Positions 12,231 through 23,374 of a DNA stretch of 64,000 nt are shown piece by piece (position 1 is the first letter of the stretch; each line of letters begins with the position of its first letter). Origin of the DNA: Penicillium oxalicum (taxonomy: Eukaryota; Ascomycota; Eurotiomycetes; Eurotiales; Aspergillaceae). Below the pieces are notes generated by a model. It worked only from the letters and a program-made list of their open reading frames with translations, did no database searches and was not told where the DNA came from. A program made the position numbers and the translations under genes. The stretch is from contig NC_064654.1 in the NCBI RefSeq assembly GCF_001723175.1, positions 744,001-808,000 of the forward strand, in the 5' to 3' direction.

Positions 12231-12312
12231 GTAGCAGGGTTTATATTAGCAACAGGGTTTATATTAGTAGCAGGGTTTATATTAGTAATAGGGTTCGAAT
12301 TAGTAACAGGAT
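12231..12312 (+). repeat. 18-bp tandem repeat
   Basis: Four to five copies of GTAGCAGGGTTTATATTA with point differences. The unit is again a multiple of three. It lies in the same 1.2-kb low-complexity stretch as the arrays at 11.1 and 11.7 kb. Confidence 0.8.
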
Positions 12313-12527
12313 TAGCATAAATAGCGGAGTTCGACTTAGATATATAATTAGACTTAGTAGTAGAATATATAATAGGTTATAAATATTAAATTTTTATCCT
12401 TTAACTTTTTTTTCTAATCTTAATTACTTTTATAAGGCCTAATACTATATAAGAAGAATTTTTCTTATTAGTAATAAACCTCTTCAGAGTAACTTAGCTT
12501 AGTAGTATAAAATCTTATATTATAAAA

Positions 12528-12716
12528 AGCTCGCGAGTCGAGTCAGAAACTCGCGAGCTAGCCCTTCTGACTCGAACTCGCGAGTAATTTTCCGCGAGCC
12601 GGCCCTTCTGACTCGAACTCGCGAGTCCTCGGCTCGCGAGTAATTTTCCGCGGGCCGGCCTTCCCGGCTCGAACTCGCGAGTAGCGCGAGCCGAGGACTC
12701 GCGAGTAATTGCAAGG
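12528..12716. mobile_element. GC-rich palindromic element, copy 2 (partial)
   Basis: Shares with copy 1 the end CGCGAGTAATTGCAAGG (12,700-12,716), the CTCGCGAG palindromes and the GCGGAAAATTACTCGCGAG module, here duplicated in tandem. Its left end lacks the terminal repeat, so it is truncated or rearranged. It abuts a 5'-truncated LTR copy. An antisense 64-codon frame through it is an artefact of the repeats. Confidence 0.6.
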
Positions 12717-12720
12717 CCTA

Positions 12721-12817
12721 CCCTATATAGTCCCGTGACTATCCTTATAGGCCCGATATTTAAGAGATACTATAGATATACTTCCAAAATCAACCTTTCT
12801 TTACTCTTCGAATCACA
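12721..12817 (+). repeat. LTR copy 3 (5'-truncated)
   Basis: Matches the 3' two-thirds of the solo LTR at 6189-6342, from the cccgtgact region to ttcgaatcaca. Its 5' part is missing where the palindromic element ends. It marks the edge of the repeat island. Confidence 0.75.
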
Positions 12818-14452
12818 AAGGGGGTTATTTGAGTTAAGGAATTAAAGACACCTAACTAGGCCCTATACAAGTATACACGAAGGATAGATACCCCTCATAG
12901 CCTTTAGATCAGAGTAGTATACTTACCTAGGCTACTAATACTGTAAAAGGCCTCTCTAAAGAGGGTTTACTACTAGATATTATTCAGACGATACAAAGGG
13001 TATAATATTATAATTATAGGAGAGATTATAGGCTATTTATAACTAATCAGAGCACCAGAACACGACTAATCAGAAAACCGTAAATTCTGCCGAGTGAACT
13101 TTCTGCGTATTGTCTAAGCGGCGCTTCGCGCAGTAAATAATATGGACACTGATCAGATTTCTTTTAAGGATGTCTCCCTGTGTACAAAGATAAATAAAAA
13201 CTTTCTTCGATTCTTCTTTATTGGGAAAGTGATTTTTTTTCCCATCTACTACTACACTGCTCTTCCTGTCCAATCCTCATCATCTCTCCTTGTCATAGAT
13301 CACTTGCTTTCTCTTATCGAGTCAGCTCGTCGCGAACTGATCCGATAAGAGAAGGACGGGAAGATAAGACGGGACACGTCATGGTGATTGGGTGTGGCCA
13401 CCTTTGATGTCTTGTCACGTGGGCGTGGGCGCTTAACCGGGTCTGACAAGTGGGATGTTCTTGTCCTTGAAATTCAGATCGGTAAATACAGCAAGGAGAT
13501 GCATCTTTTACAGTACCAAATTGGCACAAACGCTGCCTGTAAGAGCGTGGGGGCAAAATAGCACAAAAGAGGATATACATGTATATTTATCTTCAGTATG
13601 TACTACACAGCGTATATGCACACTGATCTGGAAGGAGACTCGGGAGCATGTTTTCTATATGGCCATAGAACGAGTCCCGGGTGAGCTGAATCTCCAGTCT
13701 GCATTTAGGTCTAGTTTCAGGTTGACTTGATGATCGACTCCCGAGTCCAAGAGGAGACATACAATGCCGCATATGATGCTGTCATGCGCCCTACAATCTT
13801 CGTCCGAGCGACGGAGCTAGTCATTTACGCCACCAGCAGTAGTTGTGGCTTGGACCCTTTGGTCGGATGTTTTGACGAGCAAGGGCATGGGCCACCCTCG
13901 TGGCGACGGGTGAGGAGCACTGTTTTGAGAGGGGTGCAGGGATACCTGGAATCGTCAAGTTCATCAGCGGGGCAGATCGATGGAAAGATGCCGTTATCTG
14001 TCAATGACATGGAATTTTGTGATCAATGGTGCAATTGACCCTGACAAATATAAAGGTAAGAGACCAGAGAGACTCGAGAGATGATGATCCACGACCTGAC
14101 CCCATCCAGTGCAACCTTTCAGGGAGAAAAAAGGGGCGGAGGTGGAAGAGGCAGCCTGGAAAATCGGAGAGGGCATCTGACCTATTTTCCATTTTCGAAT
14201 AGAAATTGATGCGGATGGGCTGGGCTCGGCGTGGTCGATCAAAACGGGCGGGAGAATGCGAATTGGTCACGAGCTGACGAAAGATGAGGGGGTCCTCGGC
14301 CGATGCCTGCAGCGATCAACTTGCAGGAGAGGCAATGAGATAGTACTCACGGCTTGATTTGTATCTTGTCGTGGTGTGTCTTCTTCCGCCTAGGAGACGC
14401 TATAAGCAACTCAAGCATGGTTGCGACGGCCAAGTGTTTCGGAATTGCCGCC

Positions 14453-14458
<6 letters not shown>

Positions 14459-14500
<42 letters not shown>
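14459..14500 (+). repeat. (GA)21 microsatellite
   Basis: Uninterrupted dinucleotide run. It creates artificial Arg-Glu and Ser-Leu open frames on the two strands. Confidence 0.98.
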
Positions 14501-14504
<4 letters not shown>

Positions 14505-17500
14505 GGTCAGTGGACGTCCCGGTGTAGACGAGATGGTTTTGTATCGGGCATGCTTCCATAGTGATGGAGATTCCACACTGATGATCGCTGCTCATTCTGG
14601 CAGCCCCGTGTCTCGTGTCTATTTGAGGCGGACCTTGAATATGTTGTGCATGTACTGATGGAGATTCCTTCCCAGGTGGAGCAGGGCCATCAAACCTAGT
14701 TCCTGGAAGCGTGCGGATCACGACGGACATGCTGCAATCTTCAGGGCGCAAGACCATCACCATCTACACCCCGATGATCTTCCAGAGATCAAGACTGCAG
14801 CAATGGATATCTCCTCGGTAGATGTGATTGATTGTTCGCCGTACTGTCCTGGACGGTGTGCTGCGCAGAACAATACGGTATGAAATCTCCGTGTTTGACT
14901 GTATGTAATACAAATACTGTACAATAATATACAGTCGCTCCAATTCAGGCAGCCAGCCAGATGACCCAAGCGGACTTCTTCCCCCGCACTTGGTCACAGC
15001 CCCCCTCTCCCTTTGAGGCCTCATTCTGACTCGTCCATCTCCATCACCCGAACCTCGAGTCGTCTCCTTGTTTCCTCAAGATTGCACGGATTCTGAGCGC
15101 GATGATAATTCGGGTTATTCTTTATTCAGGCGGTTCGTGCTCGGGTTCATGGCCACTCGGCCACCCTTGAATGCCCCCGTGCGATTGACGAATGACCGTC
15201 GCGTGCCAATTAGTCTTGGGAATTGGTCTCCGGCGATTGGTTGCTCCCCCTCCTCCGGCGTCCTGAATAGGAAATGCAAAAAGATCCTGATGACTCGTTC
15301 GGGGACGGACTGACTCACTGACCGCTGTCGGGCAGTGCGATTGAGTCATACCGACGGTTTCCGAGGCCACCCTTTCTGCGTGAAGCGGAATCCGGACTGG
15401 TCGACGGTATACCGTTGGGCGTGTACCATACATACTCTCACTGCATTTTATTTGATGACTCTTTGGGTATGTATACGTCGTGTAAAGTATTGCAATTGTA
15501 ACCGGAGTCACCTAAATCGCAGAAAGCTCAATCAAGTGAGCTCCTCTGAGCTGCCCCAGAAGGGTAATGAAGTGGGAATGACATCGTCGTCGGAGGCGGA
15601 GAGGGTCCCTGGAACCAAGGAAAAGGGACGGTCTCGACACTGGGGATCTTCGGCCATGATCAGCATCTTCAGAACGCTTGATTTTAAAAATGGAGACTGA
15701 GACTGGAGCGGGTGAGTGGGCATGGCATGATTGGGCATTGAGACAATCATCGTCCGCACCTTAGTACTGCCAGGAGTAACATCGATTACTCGCTAGTCGC
15801 TACTGAACAATTCGGACGACTACTCTATGGACTGCAGTACCCAACTTACCCCCCTTGGGCCATTGCAATCGTAGCAGAGTCATGCTCCATCGGTAAAAGT
15901 CGATCTTGGGTGTACCCTCGACCAAGGCGGTACAATAGACACCTCCTCCTCGTCCTCCTCCCGTGCAGCACTCTCTTGCACGGCACTTTTATCGCGGGTC
16001 TCTGGAGGTGAGAACCAGAAAGGTCTATCCATCCAAATCCTGCTTGTATGAATGACGGAATGGCCGACTCTTATACCACGGCCACCCATTGCCCAGTACC
16101 ATCCCTCTCCGCCCGTTTCTAATTCGACATGTGGGAAATCATGCGACAAGAATTCATGCAACAGGTCATTGACAGATCTGATTGGCGGGTGGCAGCCTCC
16201 CCCAAAAGCAACGAGGATCGATTGACGCCCGTCGCTGCGCGGCCTGACCAAGGATGGGAGGCCCGCCCGATCGATGGACCCAAAGGCGAGCTGCGGGATC
16301 TCTCATCGTATACAATTCACACGCCAGGCCGATTGGAGGGTATCGGATCTCCTGAGGAGATCGGCTGACCTCTTTTGCTTTGACCCGACGGGGGAGGGGG
16401 GTAAGAATGTGCCGTATACATACCATGTCTATGTTCTGTTCTACAGCGAGCCTTGAAGGGATACCATCATACCGTAGCCGGGCGTCTGGTACAGACTCCA
16501 TTTGATGTCTCGCTATGAGATTACAAGGCAACAGAACACCATCTTCTCCCGTACGAACAATTGAGAAGGATGGTCGAATGGAGACGGGAGACAAAATCAA
16601 TATCATCTTCGCGGGGTCGCATGTGACAAGAGTGGACTCTGTTAAGATTCCTTCGGCGGTACAACTTTACCGTACATACACATCTTTCCCATCAAATCCT
16701 CCCCCCCCCCCCCGATTTTGTCCTGTGGCTGTACAATCTCTGGTCTTGTGGTATGATTGATAAAAACTATCTGACAGTACCAGGCCACTCGGACACCACT
16801 CGCTCAGACAGTATCCATGAAAAATGATAAATTCCAAAAACAAAAAAAAAAAAACAGAATAATCCAAAAATACCACCATCTGACCGCAATCTTACACCAT
16901 CCCGTGGCCCATTCACCCCCACTCCGATACCCGCTTTTATCAACCACTTCGCCTCTTGTGAGAGTCCAGTTGCCTCTTCATTCTGCACTCCTCCTCCTCC
17001 CAACCGGACTTTAAGTACTGTAGGCTCCCATCTCAACCGACCCAACGAGGTAGATTCCCTTTTCGCCCCTCTTGGTGACTGGACCAGCTTGATCGCAATC
17101 ACTCGCAGAGAAAGAGTTGCCTGGTCCTCGTTGCGTCGCTGACTCGTCCTGACTCATTGTCGGGCCTTGACCACTTAACCCCGGTTTTATCGCCACTGCT
17201 GCCTGACAAATCACCTGGGTGTTGGACATGCACTTCCATTGACTTCCACCCTCGTCGTATTCGGGTCACAATTTAAAGCAGAATCAAGATTCCAGAGGAA
17301 ATTGAATCACACGGAACCCAAGAGAAAAAAAGGAAATCCCAATTCAGCGCAAGCGAGCGAGCGAGCGAGAAATCTATATCAACCGACTCCACGCTAGCCT
17401 CCCAATCGGGATCTATATACTCTGGTGATTCCAGACCCGATTGCCTTTCGCCTCACCCTCTCAATCCCTCACCCTCCCCCCCCCTCATCGTTCTTGACTC

Positions 17501-17719
17501 TCTCCCATCTCGCAGTCACATCTTCCTTTCACCTCACCGTTGATCCAGAAATCGATTTCTGTTCCAGTCCATCCTTGGTGGATTTCCCTTCAGCCCCCCT
17601 GGTTGCATTCGCACCTCCAGGCTACATACACGCGCACTCATCCCTCCACAAGTTTAATCCAGTTTGAAACAAAGAAAAACCAGAATTCAATTGCAAATTG
17701 ATTTTGTCTTTCAGACTCA

Positions 17720-17756
17720 ATTCTTCTTCTTCTTCTTCTTCTTCTTCTTCTTCTTC
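17720..17756 (+). repeat. (TTC)n microsatellite in the leader of the SWIRM gene
   Basis: About twelve TTC units inside a pyrimidine-rich leader. They read as poly-Ser on + and poly-Arg on -, neither of which is taken as coding. Confidence 0.95.
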
Positions 17757-17934
17757 TCCTTCTCCTTTTCTTTCTGTGGTTGACTTCCACATCCCCCGGC
17801 CTCTTCCTCATCTGACAGATCGCGGGTTGGTAATGTTTCCAACCTCTGGCCTCAGGTCGCCACTGCACTCGCAAGGACCATCAACACAGCATCAACAACA
17901 ACGAACGGGCCACTCCCCTTCTTACTCTTCCATC

Positions 17935-19061
17935 ATGAGCCGCCTCCCAGTGTCGAGCCTCATGTCTCCTCCCGAGCCAAAGTCGTTGGACAGCTTTCAC
18001 CCCGCGTCCCCCATGACCAAAGCGGATCCCGCATCTATGGCCTCGATGGGGAGGTCCTGAAGCTTCCCCCCATCTCTGCGGATCGCAAGCGCACTCAGTC
18101 CGAGATGGATCTGCCCTCGCCCCCTGTGACTCCATACACGGGTGCCAACAAGAAGCGGCGCTCGCAGACGGCCGAGCAGATCGAAGCAGAGATCGAGGCC
18201 AACGCATCGCGCGACCCCGTGCTGTTCCCTCGCCAGGACTCCATCGCCCCCGAAGAGCCTCCTCTCTTTGGGCCCATGGCCCCGCCGGCAGCCGAAGCGT
18301 TAGTCGAGCAACACATTGATTCGCACATGGCTCGCTTCGAGAACAAGCGCAATCGCCCCACGCGCGATGAATATCGCCTGGCCTTGTCCTGCGTTCCCAT
18401 CGTTTCGTCCCTCTACAACCGGAACCCAGCCGCCTGGGCCCGTGAGGAGCGCGAGACGCTCGAGCGTCAATTGGCTCTGATGAACCGCGCCCGTCCCGCT
18501 GGAGAGGCCGAGGTCAAGCTGAAGAAGCTCGCCCCGGCCCCCGCGAAGAAGGTCGTCGGAGGAGCTCCTCGGGTGCCTCGCCCTCGTGTCAAGCGTACCC
18601 CCAAGTCCACCCCCAAGCAGCAGACATTGGACAGCTTCGAGATGCCGTCCCCCCCGTCAGCCAGCAAGCCTCGTGTTATTGGCACCAATCGAGACGACAC
18701 CGACTTCAATGCCCTGCCGGACTTCTCGCCCCCAGTGGACACCCTGGGTGGCAATGCTAAGGCCCTCAAGGCCGATTGGAAAGGTCAGATGCTGGATCTG
18801 AGCCAGGACCCGGATCGCCTCCTGCTGGGACCCGCCGAGCTCAATTTGGCCTCCACCCTCCGCTTGTCCTGTGCCACCTACCTGTGCAGCAAGCGCCGCA
18901 TCTTCGAAGCTCGCGTGCGCGCCCTTCGAGTGGGCAAGGAGTTCCGCAAGACCGATGCGCAGCAGGCCTGTAAGATTGATGTCAACAAAGCCAGCAAGCT
19001 CTGGACCGCCTACGACCGGGTGGGTTGGTTCAAGCCAGAGTATTTCCGCCACTTGCCGTAA
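17935..19061 (+). CDS. SWIRM-domain protein (Fun19/Laf2-like), frame break near the N-terminus
   Basis: The C-terminal 70 residues, from LNLASTLRLSCATYLC to the tryptophan-rich end AYDRVGWFKPEYF, form a SWIRM domain, a small helical DNA- or histone-binding module of chromatin proteins. The preceding region is basic and Pro-rich (repeated SPP and PRVKRTPKSTPK), typical of fungal Fun19-like proteins. The frame carrying the domain is open without an ATG upstream of 18,105, yet reads plausibly back to about 18,025 (IYGLDGEVLKLPPIS). A second plausible N-terminal frame starts at ATG 17,935 (MSRLPVSSLMSPPEPK; alternatively 17,833) and stops at 18,058-18,060. Joining them needs a -1 shift between about 17,995 and 18,050, where I see no intron of sensible length. 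If the upstream part is not coding, the protein starts at 18,105 and has 318 residues. It is likely nuclear. Confidence 0.7.
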
Positions 19062-20584
19062 ATTTTGCCTCGCACTCACTAGGCGCGCATTACAGTGACG
19101 CGGGAGCCTGTTCGGAGACTCTCATACAACACACTTCACTTACAGACTCTTTCTCTCTTTCTCCTCCCCAGTCCTGCCCCTGTCCGCGGCCGGTTCGGAA
19201 TCTGGCTCATTTTCACAGGCTCATCGTCTCTCAAGCGTTTACTTTGAACGTTCTGTCCCATAGAGACCTTGCCATCTGCCTACTCCAAGCCTCGTCGGTG
19301 AGGTCCCGACATCCTCGTTGTTAATGTCATGTGCCGATAATCTTCCATCCATCTACACCACCCGCACACTCCCACTTCCGCGCCGGATACCCGTGTCGCA
19401 CGTGCGGATTGATTCTGGCGTGCCTCACGTGGGTTCGCTGTCTTTCCGTGTCTCAACATCCGAGTCACTTCTTGCTTTCTTCATCACCATCGCCTGCTTT
19501 TAATTTTTCCCTTTGCTACGTCTCCTCCATGTCGGTCATGCTTCACGAGTAATTTTTCTTCTTGCGATACCCCTGTCGAGCATCTGGCTCAATGTCTTGT
19601 TCTCTGCATGATGATTTCCATCTCGTTTGGGTGCTTTTGCTTGCTTCTCACATCATGTTTTGCTTTCTCCTATACCCCCCACCCTTCTCCTCATTGAATC
19701 TTGTCCCTGGCTTTTGCACCATGGTCTTTTTTTTTCCGGGCAGGCGTTCAGGTCGATTTGTTTTCCCACCACCAACCCAGATTGGCAATCATGAGTTTTT
19801 TGCCCGCTTTTTCTGTTTTCAGGCTAGGGGCCTCTTTTTGCTCTCTGGATCACTGTTCTTCTCCATTCCTGTGTTTTTGTTTCCTATCCTCTCAGCCGCT
19901 CCTCCGGCAGGAGACTGGACGAGACCCTGTGATACCCCACTCAGACACAATTGCTTTGAATCATATTCCTCTCTGCCAATGCGCACAAGTTTGTCTGCAT
20001 GTAGACGTAAGCTCTTAGGCACTAGAAGTCCAAATGTCGATGATCTCGACCAACACGAGGTCGCCCGTCTGTTCTGTCAGATGACCGATCCTATACCGCC
20101 GCATGTACTACGCATGATCTTTCCAATCAGAGCTTCTGTCCGCCTTTGAAAGTCTCCAGCCACCCATTTTTAAAGCGATAGTCGTTGTCACAGCTGCACA
20201 CTGAAAAAAATCAGCCCAGGATCTCAGACTGCTGTCACATCATCCAATCAAATCCATCAGACGTAAATTTTCAATCATCAAAATAGCAACTCCAGCTTGC
20301 CCCGTGTTGATGTGCAGCGCAACCCGTGGGGGGGCATCGGCCAGGCTCCATCCAATGAAGCCCGGCAATTTCCCTCCACCCGAAACCGATCGGGCTCCGC
20401 CCCGGCGCCACCTTGTCCTGACGTCTCCCTCATTGTTCCCTTTTTTTTCGAGAGTCCAAACGGCTTACGCTAGCGTACACCCAAATCAACTGCATCTGCC
20501 GAATCGATCGCCTTCGCCTATCTCCTTCCACACTGCTCTCCTGACCCCCCTTTGTGCGTCTGCTCTGCGCGATCGTCCATCGCC
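19062..20584. other. intergenic, SWIRM 3' region and cdc50 promoter
   Basis: Pyrimidine-rich on the + strand throughout. A 195-codon open frame at 19,562-20,149 is Cys/Phe/Ser-rich with no domain and looks like chance. No RNA gene was seen. The last 200 bases are the likely promoter and 5' UTR of the Cdc50-family gene. Confidence 0.5.
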
Positions 20585-22391
20585 ATGTCGCAGGCCGAGG
20601 ATCCTCGTCCCGAGTCCATCGACGAGCAGGAGCGCGCTCACGCCGCCGGGGGAGACAAGAAATCCAAATCCCGCAAACCAGCCAGTATGCGTTGATCCTG
20701 CCCCCTTTGCATCTTCGGTTGCATCATTTGTGCTCCAAGGTGCCGTCACTCCTCTTGAATCTGAACCCTGACTGACTGGAAACGTTCCGTATAGATACGG
20801 CATTCCGACAACAACGACTGAAAGCATGGCAGTGAGCGTCCTCTTTTTATGATTCCGGATCATCCGCGCGGCGCCGCGCCGCGCGACGCCGCAGCACCTC
20901 GCTGTTTAACAATAAAGAAAAAGAAAAAGAAATGGCTGACTGAAATATGCTGTCGATTAGACCGATCTTGACCCCCAAAAGCGTTTTGCCTCTGTTCTTC
21001 ATCGTCGGCATTGTCTTTGCACCCATCGGAGGAGTGCTGCTCTGGGCGAATTCCCAGGTATGTTTGCGCATTTGGGGTTCTGCGCTGTGGTCGGACCTGG
21101 CCACGCAGTCTGTCTCCGCCGTCGACCAGACTCTCATCGACCTTTCTCTTGCTCTAGATTAAAGAAATTGCCATCGACTACTCCTGGTGTAGCATGGACG
21201 CGCCGGTGAATACACGAGCCGACATTTCCAGCAATGTGTCCGCGACCTTCAAAACGTCAACCGCCAACAGCAAATACTACTGGCAACGATCCGAAACCGA
21301 CGAGGGTACCCTGTGCTCGCTATACTTTACAATCCCCGAATCGATGGGGCCCCCGGTGTACATGTACTACCGTCTTACCAACTTCTACCAGAATCACCGT
21401 CGCTATGTGCAATCGCTTGACTTGGATCAATTAAAGGGAAATGTGGTTCCCAACAGCACCATCTCAGGCGGCACCTGCTCCCCCTTGGATGTGAACTCCG
21501 ACGGCGTGGCCTATTACCCCTGTGGCCTCATCGCCAACTCCGTTTTTAACGATACTATCAACACCCCTGTGCGTCTCGCAGACACCAACCACACCTACAT
21601 GATGACCAAGCAGGGAATCGCCTGGGACAGCGATAAAGAGCTCATCAAGAAGACCCAATACAAGCCGTGGGAGGTGGTCCCGCCACCCAACTGGAGCCAT
21701 TACAATGGGTCCTACGTGAAAACAGGCATTCCCGATTTACACGAGGATGAGGACTTGATGGTGTGGATGCGGACCGCGGGGTTGCCCAACTTTAGCAAAA
21801 TGTCGCGCAGGAATGACACGACCGCGATGGAGGCGGGCGATTACCGTCTGGATATCCTTGACCGTACGTTCTCCTTCCCCGTCTTACCACACTCTCTAAA
21901 ACTCAGCGCCGACCTTTCCCGGTCCCGTTTTGGCCTTCTGTTTATCACATGCCGAGGTTGATCAAAGCTGATTGATTTTTACCAGGTTTCCCCGTCACCG
22001 AGTACGGCGGAACCAAGTCCATCTTGATCTCCACTCGCACGGTCATGGGTGGTAGGAATCCCTTCATGGGAATCGCCTACGTTGTCGTCGGTGGAGTCTG
22101 TGTGCTCCTGGGAGCCTTATTTACGGTTGCCTACTTGATTCGCCCCCGGTATGTTCGAGCCCCGTCACAGATCGCGTGATCTGAAACTACTCTTCTGCTT
22201 CATCTTTCTCTCTCTGCATCATTTCTTTTCTTGAATCAAGGATTGGTTCGATTATTCGGGTCTAGACCATGATAACTAACGAAACTTTTAGGAAACTGGG
22301 AGATCACACGTATTTGACATGGGATGCAACCAACCAGCCAGCTACTGCTGTGGCATCAGGACGGGATGACCGCATGCGCGCCAACGCCTAG
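20585..22391 (+). CDS. cdc50: Cdc50/Lem3-family P4-ATPase (flippase) beta subunit
   Basis: The model has six exons: 20585-20684, 20795-20831, 20961-21057, 21158-21863, 21986-22148 and 22292-22391. It encodes 400 residues, the usual length for fungal Cdc50 proteins. The layout is a short hydrophilic N-terminus, the conserved [17 protein letters not shown] block, a first membrane segment (about 55-77), a large lumenal domain with many N-glycosylation sequons (NVS, NST, NHT, NWS, NGS, NFS) and paired cysteines, and a second membrane segment near 340-365 ([17 protein letters not shown]). In the family these proteins chaperone P4-ATPases from the endoplasmic reticulum and help form the phospholipid flippase of Golgi, endosome and plasma membranes. 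All five introns are GT-AG, 100-143 nt. Fungi carry two or three paralogues, and I cannot say which one this is. Confidence 0.93.
20867..20878. other. GC palindrome inside cdc50 intron 2
   Basis: CGCGGCGCCGCG is a perfect 12-bp palindrome within a longer GC-only stretch (about 20,865-20,892) in the 129-nt second intron, far more GC-rich than the rest of that intron. Confidence 0.8.
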
Positions 22392-23374
22392 GACTGAATC
22401 ATTTACGAATTCATTTATCTTTTCTTTTCGTTTCCCTTTTTCTTATTCTTTTTGCGTTGATCACTTCTTTTCCCCATGCCCTTATCTTCTGTGTGTCTTT
22501 TTTTTGGCCCTTCCTGCCCTTTTCCTCCTTTAAATAATCCTTGAGCTGCTACTGATTTTCCTTTGCTGCTGTGAATAAATGGACTGTCTCGGGTTCGGTG
22601 TTCAAAAAGGAGTTTTCAATGTATCTACACTCTGTGTCATGACAACAACAAATATCCTTCCAAACATGCTAGTTTTCACCTACCAGGCAATGACCTCACA
22701 TATACAGAGCCTTGGTTCTGCCCTAGCGCACCCCGAGTGGCCTTCATTCTTTCTGATTTTCCAAAGTCTTCCGCAGACTTATTCTCGATCTGCAGGCTTC
22801 CATCTCAGTCTCGGGCCTCATCTCCGGTCCCACGAGATCTCCTCCAGATTCCGTTACGCTACCCGAAAGGGCGTGGGACAAAAAAGAAATGAATTCAAAT
22901 CAAAACACACGGAAGCCCCTTGCTTGTCGGCACGCATTCCTCCCGCCTGGACGTGCAGCATTCCTCACACCTAGGCTCCCATTCTCCCTCAGCCTATGTT
23001 GATGTCCATGTCCATGCCCATGCCCATGCCATCATGGCTGTTGATCAAGCAGTTTCGAACAGGCTGGGTAAAACCGGACTCGAATATGAAATGAACTGAT
23101 CTCGCAGTCAGGGGATGACCCTTCCGTCTGTTGTTCGCTCGCCTGTTCCGCTGTCGACCGTCGACCCGATTACCCCGTCACTCTTTATCTGAAGTCGTCC
23201 ATTCATTCATTAATCTACTTGATATATTCATTCCTTTGGGTCTCATCGGGCGGAGGTGGATTGGAATTGGCGAAATACGCAGTTTCAGACCGAAGCAAGA
23301 TACCAGCAATACAGATATCGGGGCCAGGCTGGAACAACAACGCGTTAACATAAACATCAATTCGACTCTCAACC
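22392..23374. other. intergenic, no gene seen
   Basis: 3' region of the cdc50 gene followed by the promoter of the metalloprotease gene. It contains a short hexamer repeat (ATGCCC/ATGTCC variants) near 22,996-23,038. Open frames of 69-133 codons have no recognisable features. Confidence 0.5.

Larger units (their letters stand above)
1..12820. repeat. RIP-degraded AT-rich repeat island
   Basis: This block is dominated by TpA and nearly lacks CpA and TpG, while CpG-containing words survive. That is the pattern left by repeat-induced point mutation (CpA to TpA on either strand), the fungal defence against duplicated DNA. No long intact reading frame exists on either strand. Recognisable pieces are a pogo/Fot1 element, LTR copies, a GC-rich palindromic element and several tandem arrays. 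The stretches 3,100-6,180 and 6,350-11,100 are presumably old retroelement or transposon bodies, but I could not assign them to a family by reading. Composition changes to ordinary fungal DNA between about 12,820 and 13,070. Such blocks in ascomycetes are usually constitutive heterochromatin, often subtelomeric or pericentromeric; which of these applies here cannot be told. Confidence 0.9.
12818..17934. other. gene-poor transition region, no supportable gene
   Basis: After about 13,070 the base composition is normal, but none of the open frames on either strand (longest about 146 codons) has a recognisable domain, a convincing splice pattern or a codon-like composition. Opposing frames overlap freely, as expected by chance. 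Visible structure: a (GA)21 run at 14,459-14,500, a 13-C run at 16,701-16,713, and a strongly pyrimidine-rich leader from about 17,430 to 17,830 that probably belongs to the promoter and 5' UTR of the next gene. A non-coding RNA or a fast-evolving gene cannot be excluded. Confidence 0.5.

Noticed and set aside
14347..14763. 138-codon minus-strand frame and 99-codon plus-strand frame
   Set aside because: Both run through the (GA)21 repeat and have no domain.
19562..20149. 195-codon plus-strand frame
   Set aside because: Cys/Phe/Ser-rich translation of a pyrimidine-rich intergenic tract, no domain, overlapping frames of similar quality.
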